This document shows, piece by piece, positions 1 through 14,967 of a DNA stretch of 64,000 nucleotides. Position numbers and translations under genes: made by a program. How positions within the stretch are numbered: the stretch's first letter is position 1; each line of letters begins with the position of its first letter. This DNA is from Drosophila miranda (Eukaryota; Arthropoda; Insecta; Diptera; Drosophilidae). The notes beneath the pieces were generated by a model that saw nothing but the letters and a program-made list of their open reading frames with translations, had not been told where the DNA came from and did no database searches. The stretch lies in NCBI RefSeq assembly GCF_003369915.1, contig NC_046673.1, forward strand, positions 14,678,001 to 14,742,000, in the 5' to 3' direction.

Positions 1-3000
1 CCTGTTTTTGTGTTTATTAAAGAATAAAGTCAGAGAGGAGGAACTTCTTGAATCTCCTCCTGACAGTGAAAGCTGCCTTTGAATGAACACCCAAAATGTC
101 CCACGATTGAGAATAAAAACAAATGCAGGAACAACAAATCCTCTAAAGAGTTTCCCTTGGAAAAATAGTCAAATTTCATTGCCTTCATTCTGTTGCTGGA
201 ATATCATCTGCCTCATCCAAAGGGATGTTCCTTGTGGCCTTGATCCACGGACTCATTCATGCCCCTTAGTGTACCCTTCTGTATCCGAAATTGAGGAATG
301 GCACTGGCCAGAAGCCCTCCTCGAATGGCCTGTACCCACAGACCTGGCAAACCTGGCAAACCCATATACAAATGCCCCTCAAACGTTCCATCATTCGCTT
401 CGTAGATCCTTTCTGGGGTCTTTTTCCCGTTGTTTGAAGACTTTCCAGCACTTGAAGGATTTCCAGCAAACACACACACACAAAAGGACACAGTGCTAGG
501 CGTGTGTGTGTGTGTGTGTGAATGCCGAGCATAATGGTTCCAGTTACAGACAAACGGACACGGCCAGGGCCCAGGTGTAGGTCCCCCCTCCACCTGAGAG
601 ACATTCACAAAACTGTTCTGAAACCTCCAGCGAGCGATAAACATGCACGTGACAACAACTACAACGGCAACAAGGAGGTGTCAAGTGGAGGTGCACACAC
701 CCCACTGTATCCACTGAATGTGATCTAAATCTTGGCGTTTATTACGCTCACTTGGCTCCTTCTCTTGTACAATTGCCATTACGTGGTTGGCTCTCCTCCG
801 CCGCCCCTGTGGCGGATGGTGACTGGGGACTGGGGACTGGGGACTCTGGCCAATTGCCCTACGCTTTCACGGGGCTCAAAGGGGCCCGTGTTGTCGTGAC
901 AAGGGAGCCAGAAGTAGACATGGCTAGAACGTAGAGCAGAGTAGACCTTGGGCCAGGCGATGCGCCTAAACAAGTTGCAAATGCAATTGCAAAACGCAAA
1001 ACTCCAACCGTAACCGTAACGGCAATGGCAATTGGCAATTGCTAAATGGCAAATGGCGCAGAACACATTTAAAGACGGCCTAAAGACGGAGAAAAGTCAA
1101 TAAAATTGCCATTTGATTAACATTTAAATGCATTAAATCGATTTCCCATCGAGCAGTCGAAAGATGAGCTCTAGAAACAGCTTAAAGGATACCAAAAGCT
1201 TCAAAATAACCTTCGAAATCTTCCAGTTTTTGTGACATCTAACTGACATTTGTTGATGCACTCCACACAGAGAAATGATATATGTATCTCTATTCAATCT
1301 GTATTCAAGATAAAGAATGCGAATGAGGGCGAACGAGTGGGTAAAAATTGAATGCAAATGTTGCAGGTGAATGCGAGAATACATTTATTCATGTGATTGC
1401 CTGTCCGAACACCCGACGAGAAGGTTGTGTGTGTGTGTGTGGGGGGGGTGGGAGCAGACAGATGAAGACATTTATATGTGTAATCCCAGGTGAGAAAAGC
1501 AGCTCAAGCGTTGTTACCCTGTTACCCCTCATTCAATTTGACAAGGAAAGGGTATAATATGTTACCATTTAAGTTTCTCGTTTCTCCCTTAAGCAACGCC
1601 TTTTGTGATCTAATGTTTTATTCATTGTCTCCCTTCGATTTGTCTCTCGTTTCAGGTGAGTTACCCCAAGATGAATGTCCGCTTGGAAGGCTAAAATGTT
1701 CAATTGGAAAGTAAACAAATTGTATTATCGGAATCTCCTAAGCGGCGAACACATAAATTATATTACAAAGGACAAAGTTCATTGGAAAACCAATGAAATT
1801 ACGGTAGATGTGATCTTTAAGCTTAAGACAATAGTTCCAAATACACAAAATGTGTGTTTACAGAAGAATCTCTCCAAAAACGGTTCTTTCTGTTTCCTTC
1901 ACTGAATTTATCGCAATGGTGATGCGCAACCAACTTCACTTTGCACAGAAATCAGCTGGCAACAACGATATGACTTCTAATGGATGTTCCTCTGCGATAA
2001 TGAGTTACGTTTTAGAAAGAGGGAGATATGGTAGGGTCCAAGACTCTAGAGGGATGCCTTTGCAATGCTGATAAAGCAGTTAATAGACCATTTTCGAAAC
2101 TCTATGTTTTTGGTCACTGCAAATGCTTGAATCAATCTGCAATTATAATGAGGCTGCCTTAAAGCAGAAGATTTGGGTCTTGCAGATTCCAGAAATGTGT
2201 CTCCCGGTTATATTTTTGTAAGGAACTGTAGCGGTGCCATGGTATCACAGAGTCGCATTCTATAAACCATCGTTAGGTACCTGTGGTTCGTCCCTTTTTC
2301 CAGCTTTGTGGCTGACGGGGAACGAGAGAAAGCCACAACAAAATTGTCAGTTAATTATTGAATTATTCCACAACCAATAATTCAGTTTTACCTCGCTCGA
2401 TAGTCGATAGTGAGGCAATGGTGAGTCGGTAGCGAGTGGATAGTGAGACGATAGTTAAGAATACAAATCGGTGATAAAAAGCTAACAAATAATGGCATTT
2501 TCCTATCGGCTCAAACAAGTTTTGATATGTTTCTTGTGGGTGACCAGGAAGACCTGTGTTTATGTTTTTATACCCTCGATTGTGGCCGCCAAAGAGCCAT
2601 TGACGCTGATGAGCAGAAACCACATGACGCTGACTGACACACAGCCCATTTGACTGAAGGAAACTTTAATCAGGAAGAGCCTTTCACAGACATTGGATGC
2701 CTTGAGCACTGAACGGCATTCTGGAGCTCGAACTGGACTTCGACTGGATTCCCCTGTACTTTCAAATACCAAGCTATCGAAATCCAGAGCTTAGTCAGCA
2801 CTGGATGGCACTGTGGCTCCTGCATTGGTTCGATGGTGGAACACCTTAATCCGGATGCACCTTGGATCCAAGTCCAATTCCATGTGGATTCCATGTGGAT
2901 TGGAGCTGCTTTGGAACGCTCTACGAAAGGACTTCTTGGACACTTGGAAAACCAAAACATCATAATAATAGTTTGCTCTTGAAAAGATTAACACTGAAGG

Positions 3001-6000
3001 GTATCCCATCCCATCCCAAGACCCTCCCCCTCGGCCCATTCAAGGGCGATTCTCGCTCGTTGCTTTTCTCAGCTTTTCTGCCGCATTTCTTTCGCTTGTT
3101 TTGGTTCTCGTGCTCTACTCATGTCGACAGCTAATAATCGAATTGTGTTCAGCCATTTGTTCGTTTCTGCTAATTCCTTGTGCCAGCCAATGCCACACAC
3201 CACCGACCACCGACCATCGACCATCGACCACCGACCATTCAAATTACAACGAGTAAAAGAGGAAAAGCCATGTCGAGGGGGGGGAGGGGGAAAATGGAAA
3301 TCGAATTCGAAATCGAAGAGGAGCGAAAGCATTGAAAAGCCAAAAGCTGCTGGGGTGAAAGCAAGAGTGGAAGAGCAGAGGTTGAAGGGAGAAAGGGACT
3401 GCGACTGGGACTGAAGGAAGCTCTGCGTAACATTGACCAATTCAGCTGGCCGTCAAAAATGGTCAATAGCCAGTGGATGGAAACGGCGACAAGGGACACA
3501 GACACACACAGACCACGCACAGTGGTACGACAGGATGGAAAGAAGGAAAGCTGGCTTTGAAGAAGTGTTTAAACAGCTTGGACATTTAATTGTGAATCAA
3601 TTTTCCATAAGATTTGCCCATTTTCATGGCCTTAATAGTGGCAAAAAGTCCATCTAGATCTCCAAGAAAGCCTAGCTTTTGAGCTACTTCCAGACCACTG
3701 TGCAGCCATCAAATGGCGTTGACATGGGCCATGGATCGTGGTAGCATGTGGTGCAAAACCCATGGACAGCAAACAGAAACAAAGAAAAGAGAGCTCTTCT
3801 GTCGTCTGGCTTGACTTTAACCCAGTTCCTGTGTTCCATCCATTGTTTTGTGTCCCCCAAATGGACATTGGATCGCTGTGTGTGTGTGCATCTGTGTCTG
3901 TGAGTGTGCGTGTTGGCATTCGTGCAGCATTTTGTGCGCTTTGAGCGGTTTCATTGTCAATAGCACAGGGTCGCCAAGGGGTTAACATTTTCAGCCATGG
4001 AATGGCAATGCAAAAAAAAAAGAAGAGTGGGGCGGGGAGAGGGAGCGGTGACTAGGTTAATGGCGATAAACGATTGAGGAATGAAGAGCCAGAAAGAAAA
4101 TGGCTGGAAAAATTAATGGAGTATCATCAGACGAAAGGGATTAACAGGCACAGCAAAACAGGAGAAACAGGAGATGGCGGGAGAGAACCAGGAGTAGAGA
4201 GAGGGCAAGAGGAAAGGGAAAACTAAGAGAGGGAATCCAACATTGAAGAGGAGAACCTGGCGATGAAGAAAGGACAATTAGATGGAGGAACCATAAAGAG
4301 AAGAGGAGCGGTAAGAAGCAAGGGGTTTCCCCTTTCAATACTCGATACTCCAAGAGGCATAGGAAAATACGAGAACAAAATCGGAAACGCAGAGTCTTAG
4401 TGATTGACCATATCTACCAGATTGCCGAATATGGATCAAATCGGAGCATTATTAGAGCCAGGAGGAAGGCTAGCTCCCAGTCACGCGCTTACTCGTTCTC
4501 TCTCACTCGCTCTCTGGCGGCGAGAAGCGAGCGAGAGCGAGACAGAGCGAGCGAGTAACGATTATAAATGCAGACGTTCGCTGTTCCGTTCTGTCTCTCT
4601 TTCACTCGCTCCCGCTCTCTGCAGTTGCATTCAAATATTTCTTAATCGTTGACTCTTTTACTCTCTCTCCTTTCTCTTTATTTGGTCTTTCGTAAAAGTT
4701 GAGTTCATATTTTGTTATTGCAGAGGCCACACCCACGCGCCCACACAGTCACAGCAGCCGGAGGGCACCTTAATGCAAATAGTTGGATTGTTTTTCCACT
4801 CCCTCCACCAGCCCTCTCTTATAGCACCCGCCACATACCCTGTAGTCTATAAATGCTGGACATTATATTGGTTTTTTGAAACAAATTGAAACTCTACTTG
4901 TTTAAAAAGTTTTCAAAACTATAGACGATTAATCTTCTATGTTTATCAGTCAGAAATATCTGATCTTTCTGTTCTTTTCGGTTTCGAATCTGTTCTTAAG
5001 TCTGCAGCTCCTTTCCCATGCCTCTTTCGCTCATTCGTGTGTCCGTTATTCTCACTATTTGCAACTCCAGGAATCCATCAGGAAGATCCATTGAATAGAA
5101 AATCATTTGGGCAGCCCTTGAGTGTCCAACTGTCTTTCAATATTCATAAAGTTGTTCCGGAAAATTCGTATATATTCCTATAAATAGAGAGGATTCTTCC
5201 AAAGAGCCAAATACTGATTTAAACATTAATTTAGGCAGAAACCTGAAAAAGATGTTGACAGTCCATTACGGGGTATTCCAGGGCTTAGATGCGCATCTAA
5301 ATTCCCTCCGATTTGCGTTAAGACATTCCCCACAGAAAGGGGCCGCAGACGGGTGGAGGGGGGGCTGGAAAAGCAAACGAAAACTAGATTGCTTGACGGC
5401 GTAACAGCGCCGTCTTTTGCATTATTTTATGGCCTTAAGCGAATTATTTTTCTTTGGCCTCTGACGGGATTTTTTTTTTGTTAAACTTTTGTGCTGCGTT
5501 TGTTCTTCTGCTGCCGAAGGAAGTTTCTCCTTTATGGTAGTATTTTTTTTCCGGTATTTTGTTGGTATTTAGTTGGCATTGTTGAGGGTTTTTTTATCTC
5601 ACTTTTCTTTGTGTGCCACTGAAGAGATGGGGATAAAAGTTTCAACCGAAAGTTGCATGGGAGCTGTACATATTTCTGGATTATTCAATTATGGAAAGCC
5701 ACCGATGCAAGTCCTTCCGCAACCCACACACACACACATATCCTTCTATTTCCCTGCCTTTCCACTCTCCCTTTCTGCTTAATTTCTCTCGCCCTCTCGC
5801 TCTCCTTGTGGAAGCAATTTCAACTTTTCATTTTTTGGCTGTAAAGATTGCGCTCGTAAATCGCCTGGCCCTCAGGCGCCTGCCATTAAAGAAGCTCGGA
5901 GAAAGGGGAGGAGAAAGCAGCAGCAGCAAAGTGGAGATATCTCTCCTCGGCTCTCTACAGCTCTCTTCAGCTCTCTCCAGCTTCTTCTCTCCTGAACAAA

Positions 6001-8772
6001 TGCCTTTTTAAGGGCAAACAAAAAGAAAGAAGAAAACACGACACGAAATGAAATGAAATGAATTGAATGACGAAAGTCACGTGCCGCTGGCTGACGAAAA
6101 ACAATTCCAGCGAGTGCCAACATTTTGTGGCATGCCTCTACACTACGAGTATACTCGTAGCAACGCTCCAGAATACTAGACGAGTAGTACTACCCTTCGA
6201 AACCCGATTGAAACCCCTTTAAGATCTGCCAAAAACCAATCTTTTTTGTTTGGAGTTCCCTTTAAAGGAAGTAGAGGAACTAATGGTTAGAAAGGGGGGA
6301 AAATCCCAAACAAAACTTGGAAAAACATAGTTCTTACTGTGGTAGAACCCCTATATAATCCATAAATGTATGGCCGTCTTAGAAAACCGCCGAGTGTACG
6401 GCCACTGAGCAAAGTATGGAAGATAGAGGCTCGTGCTCGAAGAAATAAAGATACAAAACTACATTCATTTCACTCTCACAGATCCTATGAGTGTCCTATT
6501 AGTTAGTTCTATTAGTTTTTCTACAGCTCAAAGATGGTGAAACTTGAACTTTAAGGAGTGCAAAAGATCACTTCCTGAGGCCTGGGAAAGCCACTCCCTT
6601 GGAAAATAAAGTGTATACAGAATTTCCCCTAGCAACGAGTGGACATAGAGGAGCTTTGGACTGGGGACTGGGGAGTGGTCTCTCTGGAGGGCTTCAATTT
6701 TCGTGGCGGAGCATAAATTTTCGCTTCGGTGTCTTGTGCCATGCGATTGCTGGTGGCTGCCACCTGGTGACTGTCTGGCATGTGGACAACATTGTGACAC
6801 ATGACGAGTGTCCCCCACACAAAAGCTCTCCCTCTCTCCCTCTCTCTCTCTCTCTGCTGTTTCTGTCTTATGTTCTCGACTGCTCTTCTGTTACATAGGC
6901 ACACATTCCATTGCGGAAACGATGTTCAAACATGGCCATATATGTAGGGCCCCACTCATCTACAGTGAATGCTGCAACGAGCGTGGGGGGGCATTCTCCT
7001 GGTGCTCCTGTGGCACGTGTGGCTGTGTGGCATATATTCTGCGACGTTTGCACATTGCCAGGATATAACTTTATGTTTAATGAAGACATGTAAACAGGCA
7101 TCCCTCCTGCAAACACGCCACAGGCCACACCCCACGTACGCCGCACGCCACACCCCACACTCCTTCGAGTGAGATTCCCTCGAAACAAGAAACAAGGGGC
7201 GAAATTATTCAATCAATCAGTCAACCAATTTCCAACCGTAAATAAGTTAGAATTGATGATTGAGAGACTGCTGTTTATCGGGGGCTTAGTGATCGCTTTA
7301 AGAGCCCCCCCCCCAACCCCCCCCCCTCCAGCCACGTCAATGAATAGGCTTTGTCCTTCAATTGAATATTTAAACATTTCCACTTGAATAGAGATTCGAG
7401 CAGCTTGTGAGGACCTGAGGACACCAAACCGGAACCACTGAGGGGCTATACAGAGAGAGAGTCTGAGTCTGAGTCTGAGCCTGAGTCTGAGTGATGACGA
7501 TGATCCACAGAACTTATCTATGGGACTCCATCAGCAATCAGGCAACCCAAAGGCCCTGCCTTGCCCGAGAATCCAAAAACAAAATACGCTTCTCTATTAG
7601 GGGCTTTTTATTGTTGTGATTATTATTCCTTAATGGTTTCTATAGAAGAAATTTAAGAGATACGTGTCGCCACGACATACAGCTGTCCCCGAGACCCCGG
7701 GGAAATGCAGGAAATTCCATCAATCTTGATCAGGGCCAGCGTACCCCTTGAGATTAGTCGCAAAGCCTCCATCAAAGGATTCCAACTTCGAAGCCCAAAA
7801 AGTAATGAAACCTTTGAAACCAAGGACCAAAAACCAACCAGAGCCGGTTTATAAATACATCTTTAGTCTTAATTAAATGGTAATGCGTGTACTCTTTGGT
7901 AAAGGCTGAGAGGGCGGAGTGGGGGAGAGGCCGCTGCAGAGGCAACCACGTAAAGGGCTTCATCCTCAGCAGTGAATGTTCAGCATGGATGTACGGGGGC
8001 AGAAGAGACGTGGTCTCAGCAGCTCCACCAATCGGATGGAGACCCAGAAGCAGAGCGGGTAGAAGACCCCCCTCTGGCAGATCGGCCTTCTTTCGGATGG
8101 ACATTGGATCCTGGGTATACTGAAGGCAGATCCTTGTACACTCGAATAGTAGCATGTTTTTTGACGGACGGATGGATTCGCAATCGATCGAAGGGTGGTC
8201 ACTGAAGGGGCATGAGTGCGGGCAAAGCTGTGATTCATGCAGGGCTTTGAGGCGACGAGTTTTTTGCTTTAAGCCGATTATACGCTGAGTGACGCCGAAA
8301 GGCCTTGACCTTGACCACAGTCAGCCAATAAAAACCACAAATATCACGGAAATCTGTCACAATTTTTTTTAAGTTAAAAGCCAGCAATGAAACTATTGGA
8401 GAGCGCCACAACAGAGCTCATAATTCTGTCAAAATGAATTGAAGACTGCTGTACACACTCGGCAGTCGTTCCTGTTATCCTGTTGCCTGTCTTTTCGTTT
8501 CGGTCTGGTGTTTCCTGGCGCGCTTGTGCCGCCGCTTCCCATTTAGCATTCCCTTTGGTATGCCCATCAATCTGGGTGTTGTGGCTCATTAAATCGCAGC
8601 AAGGAAAGAAGCCGAAGCCAAAGCCAAAGCCGACCGAAATGTACAAAACTTTGTTCCAATCCACCGCCTTCTGACCTTTGCCCTGTTCTCCTCTGTCTGC
8701 ATACCCATCGCCCATCATCCATGTTCCATCTACCCCCTTCAACAGTGGCAGGCGGAGGCATGTCCTGGATTT
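1..8772. other. Non-coding DNA upstream of the mannosidase exons (probable intron)
   Basis: I see no convincing coding exon on either strand. The GH47 gene at 13298 lacks its N-terminal tail and membrane anchor here, so this stretch is best read as part of a large 5' intron or as upstream intergenic DNA. It holds short simple repeats: (TG)n near 502-520, GT plus a G run at 1426-1450, a GGGGACT repeat near 825-846, an imperfect GATAGTGAG-type minisatellite near 2400-2455, CT/GA-rich tracts at 4490-4660 and 6828-6860, and TCTGAG hexamers at 7455-7490. An 18-bp perfect palindrome lies at 6143-6160. Open frames here are short and lack codon bias. Confidence 0.6.
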
Positions 8773-9083
8773 TGACAGTAGTTGTAATCCGTTTAAAGTG
8801 TTTTTGCGGCCTGTAAACATTTTCGACTTTTAATTCACTTGACAGGGGGGCTCACTCTTCCTCGTCCCGACTCTTGCCCACTCACTGAGCCGTTTAGTAG
8901 GCCCTGGGCCTGGGCATTGGCATTGGCATTGCCATTGGTTTTTGGTTGCTGGCTTTCGGGGCCAGAGGTGGGGCTCTGTGGGCTAGAAAGGTCATGTCTC
9001 GGGATAAATGTTGTTTTGCCTGTGGTCCTGTACGGAGAGTGTCTGATGAGAGTTGGGTAATTAGGCTTCGAAAGGAATGCCAA
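8773..9083. repeat. Diverged direct duplication, copy 1
   Basis: This segment resembles 9711-10067 in the same orientation. Shared blocks occur in the same order: CCTGTAAACAT, then TTCGACTTTTAATTCACTTG, then GGCTTTCGG, then GAAAGGTCATGTC, then TGTGGTCCTGT, then AGAGTTGG and TAATTAGG. Spacing between matching blocks is about 940 bp. Indels and substitutions separate the copies, so the event is old. Neither copy has coding character. Confidence 0.75.
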
Positions 9084-9309
9084 CGAGGATGCTGATGTTT
9101 GTGATGAAAAGAACAAGGACATGACGGAGAACATAGCAGGAATTTGAGGAGAGTAATGGTCAAAGCCATACGAAAAGATCTTTTTAAGGAGTAGAATCAA
9201 CGGAAAAATCGCAAAGAGAACGTGGATCAAGCGGATGGGTTAGGAATAGAAAGATATGAAACGATGAGAAATCGTTGGATCTATGGATCGTAACGTAGTT
9301 TACACAGAG

Positions 9310-9610
9310 ATACCAGCGATACCATCGATACCTTCGATACTATTGCAGCACTAAAGACTTTACTGATATCGATTAAACGGGATTTCATGCCCACGATAAT
9401 CGATTAAAGCCCAACTTTGATCTAAAGAACGACAAATGATTCATCGCAGTTTAACAATCGATGACAGTCTCTTTATGATCGATGAAATTGCCAAATTGAG
9501 CTCTCAATAGCTTTGTGTGAAGCGATTAACATTTTGTAGCTTCAGAGGGGATACAATGCCCACGATGATCGATTAAAGCGTTACCAAAGGATTCACAATG
9601 ATCGATTAAC
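9310..9610. promoter_or_regulatory. Cluster of ATCGAT / ATCGATTA motifs (candidate enhancer)
   Basis: ATCGAT occurs at 9324, 9368, 9399, 9457, 9478, 9568 and 9601: seven times in under 300 bp. Four are followed by TA (ATCGATTA at 9368, 9399, 9568, 9601). A longer block, ATGCCCACGAT plus R plus ATCGATTAAAGC, occurs twice about 169 bp apart. ATCGAT cores are bound by Onecut/Cux-type cut-homeodomain factors, and TATCGATA by DREF. No gene is present, so an enhancer is the natural reading, but this is inference. Confidence 0.4.
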
Positions 9611-9710
9611 GTCCAATTTTGGGCTTAAGAAACTACTCAATGCACACGTGTTGAGACCTCATTCTCTCTGAGATATGTACGGGCAAGTTTTTCATTGCCA
9701 TGTCTCGTTC

Positions 9711-10067
9711 TGACAGTCGTTTTAATGCATAGACTGTGTTTTTCAGCTGCCTGTAAACATGTTCGACTTTTAATTCACTTGACAGCTGGGCTGCTCTCAG
9801 TCATCCCATCACCATCCCATCCCATCCTCTACCACAATCCACTCACGAATCACTGACTGACTGACCCGTTTCAGGCTTTCGGCCTTCACATTGGCTGCAG
9901 CTTTTGGGGTCAGGGGTTCTGTAGTTCTGTGGCGCTTGTGGACTCGAAAGGTCATGTCCAAGGCCATCGGTTGTTTTGACTGTGGTCCTGTGTTCACTCT
10001 CCTGTCCGATAAGAGTTGGATTTGTAAATAAAATGTTCGCTAATTAGGTTTTGCAAGGAATTCAAAT
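9711..10067. repeat. Diverged direct duplication, copy 2
   Basis: Partner of 8773-9083. It carries the same ordered blocks, beginning TGACAGT, then CCTGTAAACAT and TTCGACTTTTAATTCACTTG, and ending TAATTAGG. It has an extra CCCATC-rich stretch near 9803-9825 and an insertion before TAATTAGG. It flanks the ATCGAT cluster on the right, so the two copies bracket that cluster. Confidence 0.75.
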
Positions 10068-13000
10068 GAATGCGAATGCGATTGCCAATGGTGATGTAAG
10101 GGACGATGAAGGAATGAGGAAACTACCTGAGGGACCTGAATGGAAAACGAAAAACGTAGAATAAGAAGAAGAAGCTAAGGTATGGGATATATAGAATTGA
10201 GCTCAGCTCAAAATAACTCGCAGAACATCGAATTTTAGAACGCTTAAAGGTACGACCATCACTCTCTTGAAGCCTCTCTCAAATGGCATCCTACTTTCTG
10301 AGGTTTTTTCTACTAGAGACTGCATTCGAAATGAATGGAGTTGAGTGATTGCGACTTTATCAGTCAGGCTCCGGTTTTCACTTCCTTTTTGTTTGCTTTT
10401 TCAGCCAGGTGCTCTCGTGTTCATGATTTTTTCATCACCCTTTCTCGTGGCCTGTTAAGCGCACAATTGAGTGCTGTTAAGCGCCCAGTAGCCTCTGTTA
10501 TGCTTAACATCCGCTGCGTCAGCTGTTTGCACGAAAAAGAGAAGTGTTGCTGCATTGCCCAATTACTTCCAAGAAAAATTTGAGGTTGCATTAAGCAACA
10601 AAATTATTTATAAAGCATACAAAAACTAAATGGTTCTGGTAATGGTATCAGGTTGATGTTGATGCATCAATAAGTCTTATATTTTTTGTTCTGTTTGCAA
10701 TTAAGATTCCTTTTGTTGTAAGATATGGCCTGGGCCTATCCATAGATTGATAATCACGTATTTTTTCACGGATTTTATAGTAGTTAGTATTAAGGAGAAG
10801 CTTCAGGAACATACGAGTAGAATCTTAAACCTATAAATGAGTAGATTGGGGATCCAAGCAATGTTTGTGCCTTAGCCTTAAGCCTGTACATGGAAGCACA
10901 TCATCAGCTCTAGTAAATTTCAGTAAAGTTCATATGTACAATGCACATAACGTACATGAGTACGTTAATCCAGAAACAGAACAGGTGAGGTTTGTTGTAC
11001 TAATTAAGAACTGTCGCTCATTTTAAATGATTGACTACTCGGTACTAAAAAAAAAGTTTGCTGCTAGTGCAGACGTTGATAAATTATTGCCCCATGCAAC
11101 AATAATATTACGAAATATTTCCATGGTTTGTGATTCACACTTTGGTCCAATAAAGAAAGGGGTTCTTGTTTAATGGGAAAAAAACACCTGCACAGGTCTG
11201 TTAATCCCCCAATCTGTAAATCTTACAATTCAATTCGTGCCTCTTCGGTTGAATGTTGTGGGTGCCGAGCGTTTCAGTGGAATTCTCTCAATAATATTTG
11301 CTATACGGAATGAGTCCTCAACGTTTCGGATGTGCCAATGGCACTAAGGGAAAGAGAAAGGGAGGAGAGGAGATCCAAGAAAAGTCTATGGACTGGATGA
11401 AACATAGTACAATATCAATGGACTATGAAAGCCTTACGACTCGCCTCGAATCAATGAAAAATATGATTTCTATAGACACCTCTACGTTGCAAAGAGCTGG
11501 ACAAATTATTTGTATTATTTGTGCTATAATTGTATTATAAAAATTATTTAAAAAACAAAATTATTAAGTAAGGTTTAACCTGTTCTAAACTGTACTATTT
11601 TCATACCCACATAGCTCTTAATTGTGATCTCTGGTTTTTTCCAAGTGAAATACCTTTTGCTGTACAAATTTCCCGTAAGTGAAAGGCGACATCTTCCTGA
11701 AGTTTCGAACAGTTATGCCACACACTCCGCACATATTTAAAGCGAAAATTTCTCAATTAATGTAAATGTAAATGAATCTCCGCCCACACGCAGTGAAATC
11801 GGAAACCCGGCCTTGAGCCCTTCGGAGAACAAGATTTTCATGCCCAAGGAGCGGGACAGGCCAAGAAAGCTTAAGGACTTGGCCCTAACCATTTAACTGG
11901 GATTTATGGGGTTAAGTGTGCGCTGGGGGGTGGTTATGGGTTGGGGGCATAGTTGGGGGTTATGTCAACGCGTTGGACTTTAATTAATTACCGGGAAAAT
12001 TGTTAATATTTGCTCTACACGGGCAAGCCCCTCACACACACACACACACACACACTCCAGACCCGGCTCTCCTTTCGCTGTCCAGCTCCATTTTCCTTCT
12101 CTCATAAAAAACAAAAAATATGAAGGGAGAGAGGGAGAGAGAGAACGTGCAGAGTGCATGGTCCGTGTTGAGTGCTTTGTCGTGTGGTCGTAATTTAATT
12201 TTATACTAAAAAAAACGACAGTGAAAGCAGGAAGCAAGAGAGGAGAGGGCGAAGGAGGACTCTCGAAAGTATGCAATGCCAAATTATGTTATGGGAGGCC
12301 CCACCAAGCCACTGTGCAACTGTGTGTGTGGCAACGGATGCGAGTGAATGGCGAAATGCAAAATAGCCAAAGAGCCGCCGCCTGCAAAAGCCATACCACT
12401 GTGTTGCATGGCACCAATATTTTAGGGGGCCTAAAGAAGAAGAGAGTGGAAGATTCTGATACCCCGTTTGGGATGTGGCCGGATTATGGCAATGGCAGTG
12501 CGCTCCGATCTAAAGCCGCTAAAAGAGGGCTTCCTCTATATTGAAACCTGCTACTGCAACACTCAACAGAAGCATCTGTGATCTATACACTTTTCCCAAT
12601 TGCAAAGTTCGGGAAAGCCATCTCCTGTGAGGCAGTAATGGAGCTGTGGGCCAAAACGATGGCTACACAGGAGCGTATCACCCTTAGGGCCACATAGGAG
12701 GCTCCTGCCACAGAGCGGCACCTACTACTGTGTCCACCCTCTCTCAAAGAAGACTGAGCCGGCAATGTTCGAAGCCCACCAAATGGAGGCAGCCCAAGGG
12801 GAACGTGGGAAAGGCCTGCTTCCTGCTTCCACAAATCAAAGGCTTCGCTCTGAAATCTTTAAGCGAACCTCCATGGGAAATGTCGCCACTGACATGGCCA
12901 GCGATTCGGAGAAGGACTACATATAAAAGTGATAGAAATCCAGAAGACAATATCCAGTCTTCGTCTGTAATCTGTATCTGGCTCTGGCCAGATGTGGCTC

Positions 13001-13297
13001 AACAGCATAGAGATTCCCTTTAATGAATCAAAAATTTAATGGTAGTATTTAGTAGCATTGTTGCTTTAATTTGTACGAGTAATAAAGTGTTGTAATAGAG
13101 CCCTGAAGAGACTTAAGATACACCCGATCTGCCAAGGATTCGGTTGCCTTTGGCACCGAAAAATGGTAGATCTAACTGAAAGAACAGGAAGACTTCTTGG
13201 ACACTTGAGCGTCCAAGGGGGAGTTCCCATTAGGGGCCTTAATTGAAATATAAAATCTATTTTTTAATGTGTAATTTTCCCTTTTTTGTTGTTGCAG
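10068..13297. other. Non-coding DNA up to the first visible mannosidase exon
   Basis: Nothing here can be supported as a gene. A short open frame at 11298-11540 ends in a hydrophobic stretch but lacks codon bias. A CA repeat lies near 12033-12053. The last part ends in a pyrimidine-rich tract and TTGTTGCAG, the acceptor for the mannosidase exon at 13298, so this DNA is most likely the 3' part of an intron. Confidence 0.55.

Positions 13298-14967
<1,670 letters not shown>

Noticed and set aside
11298-11540. 80-codon ORF ending in a hydrophobic segment, resembling a tail-anchored protein
   Set aside because: No codon bias, AT-rich, inside probable intron, and no splice or promoter context. Chance ORF is more likely.
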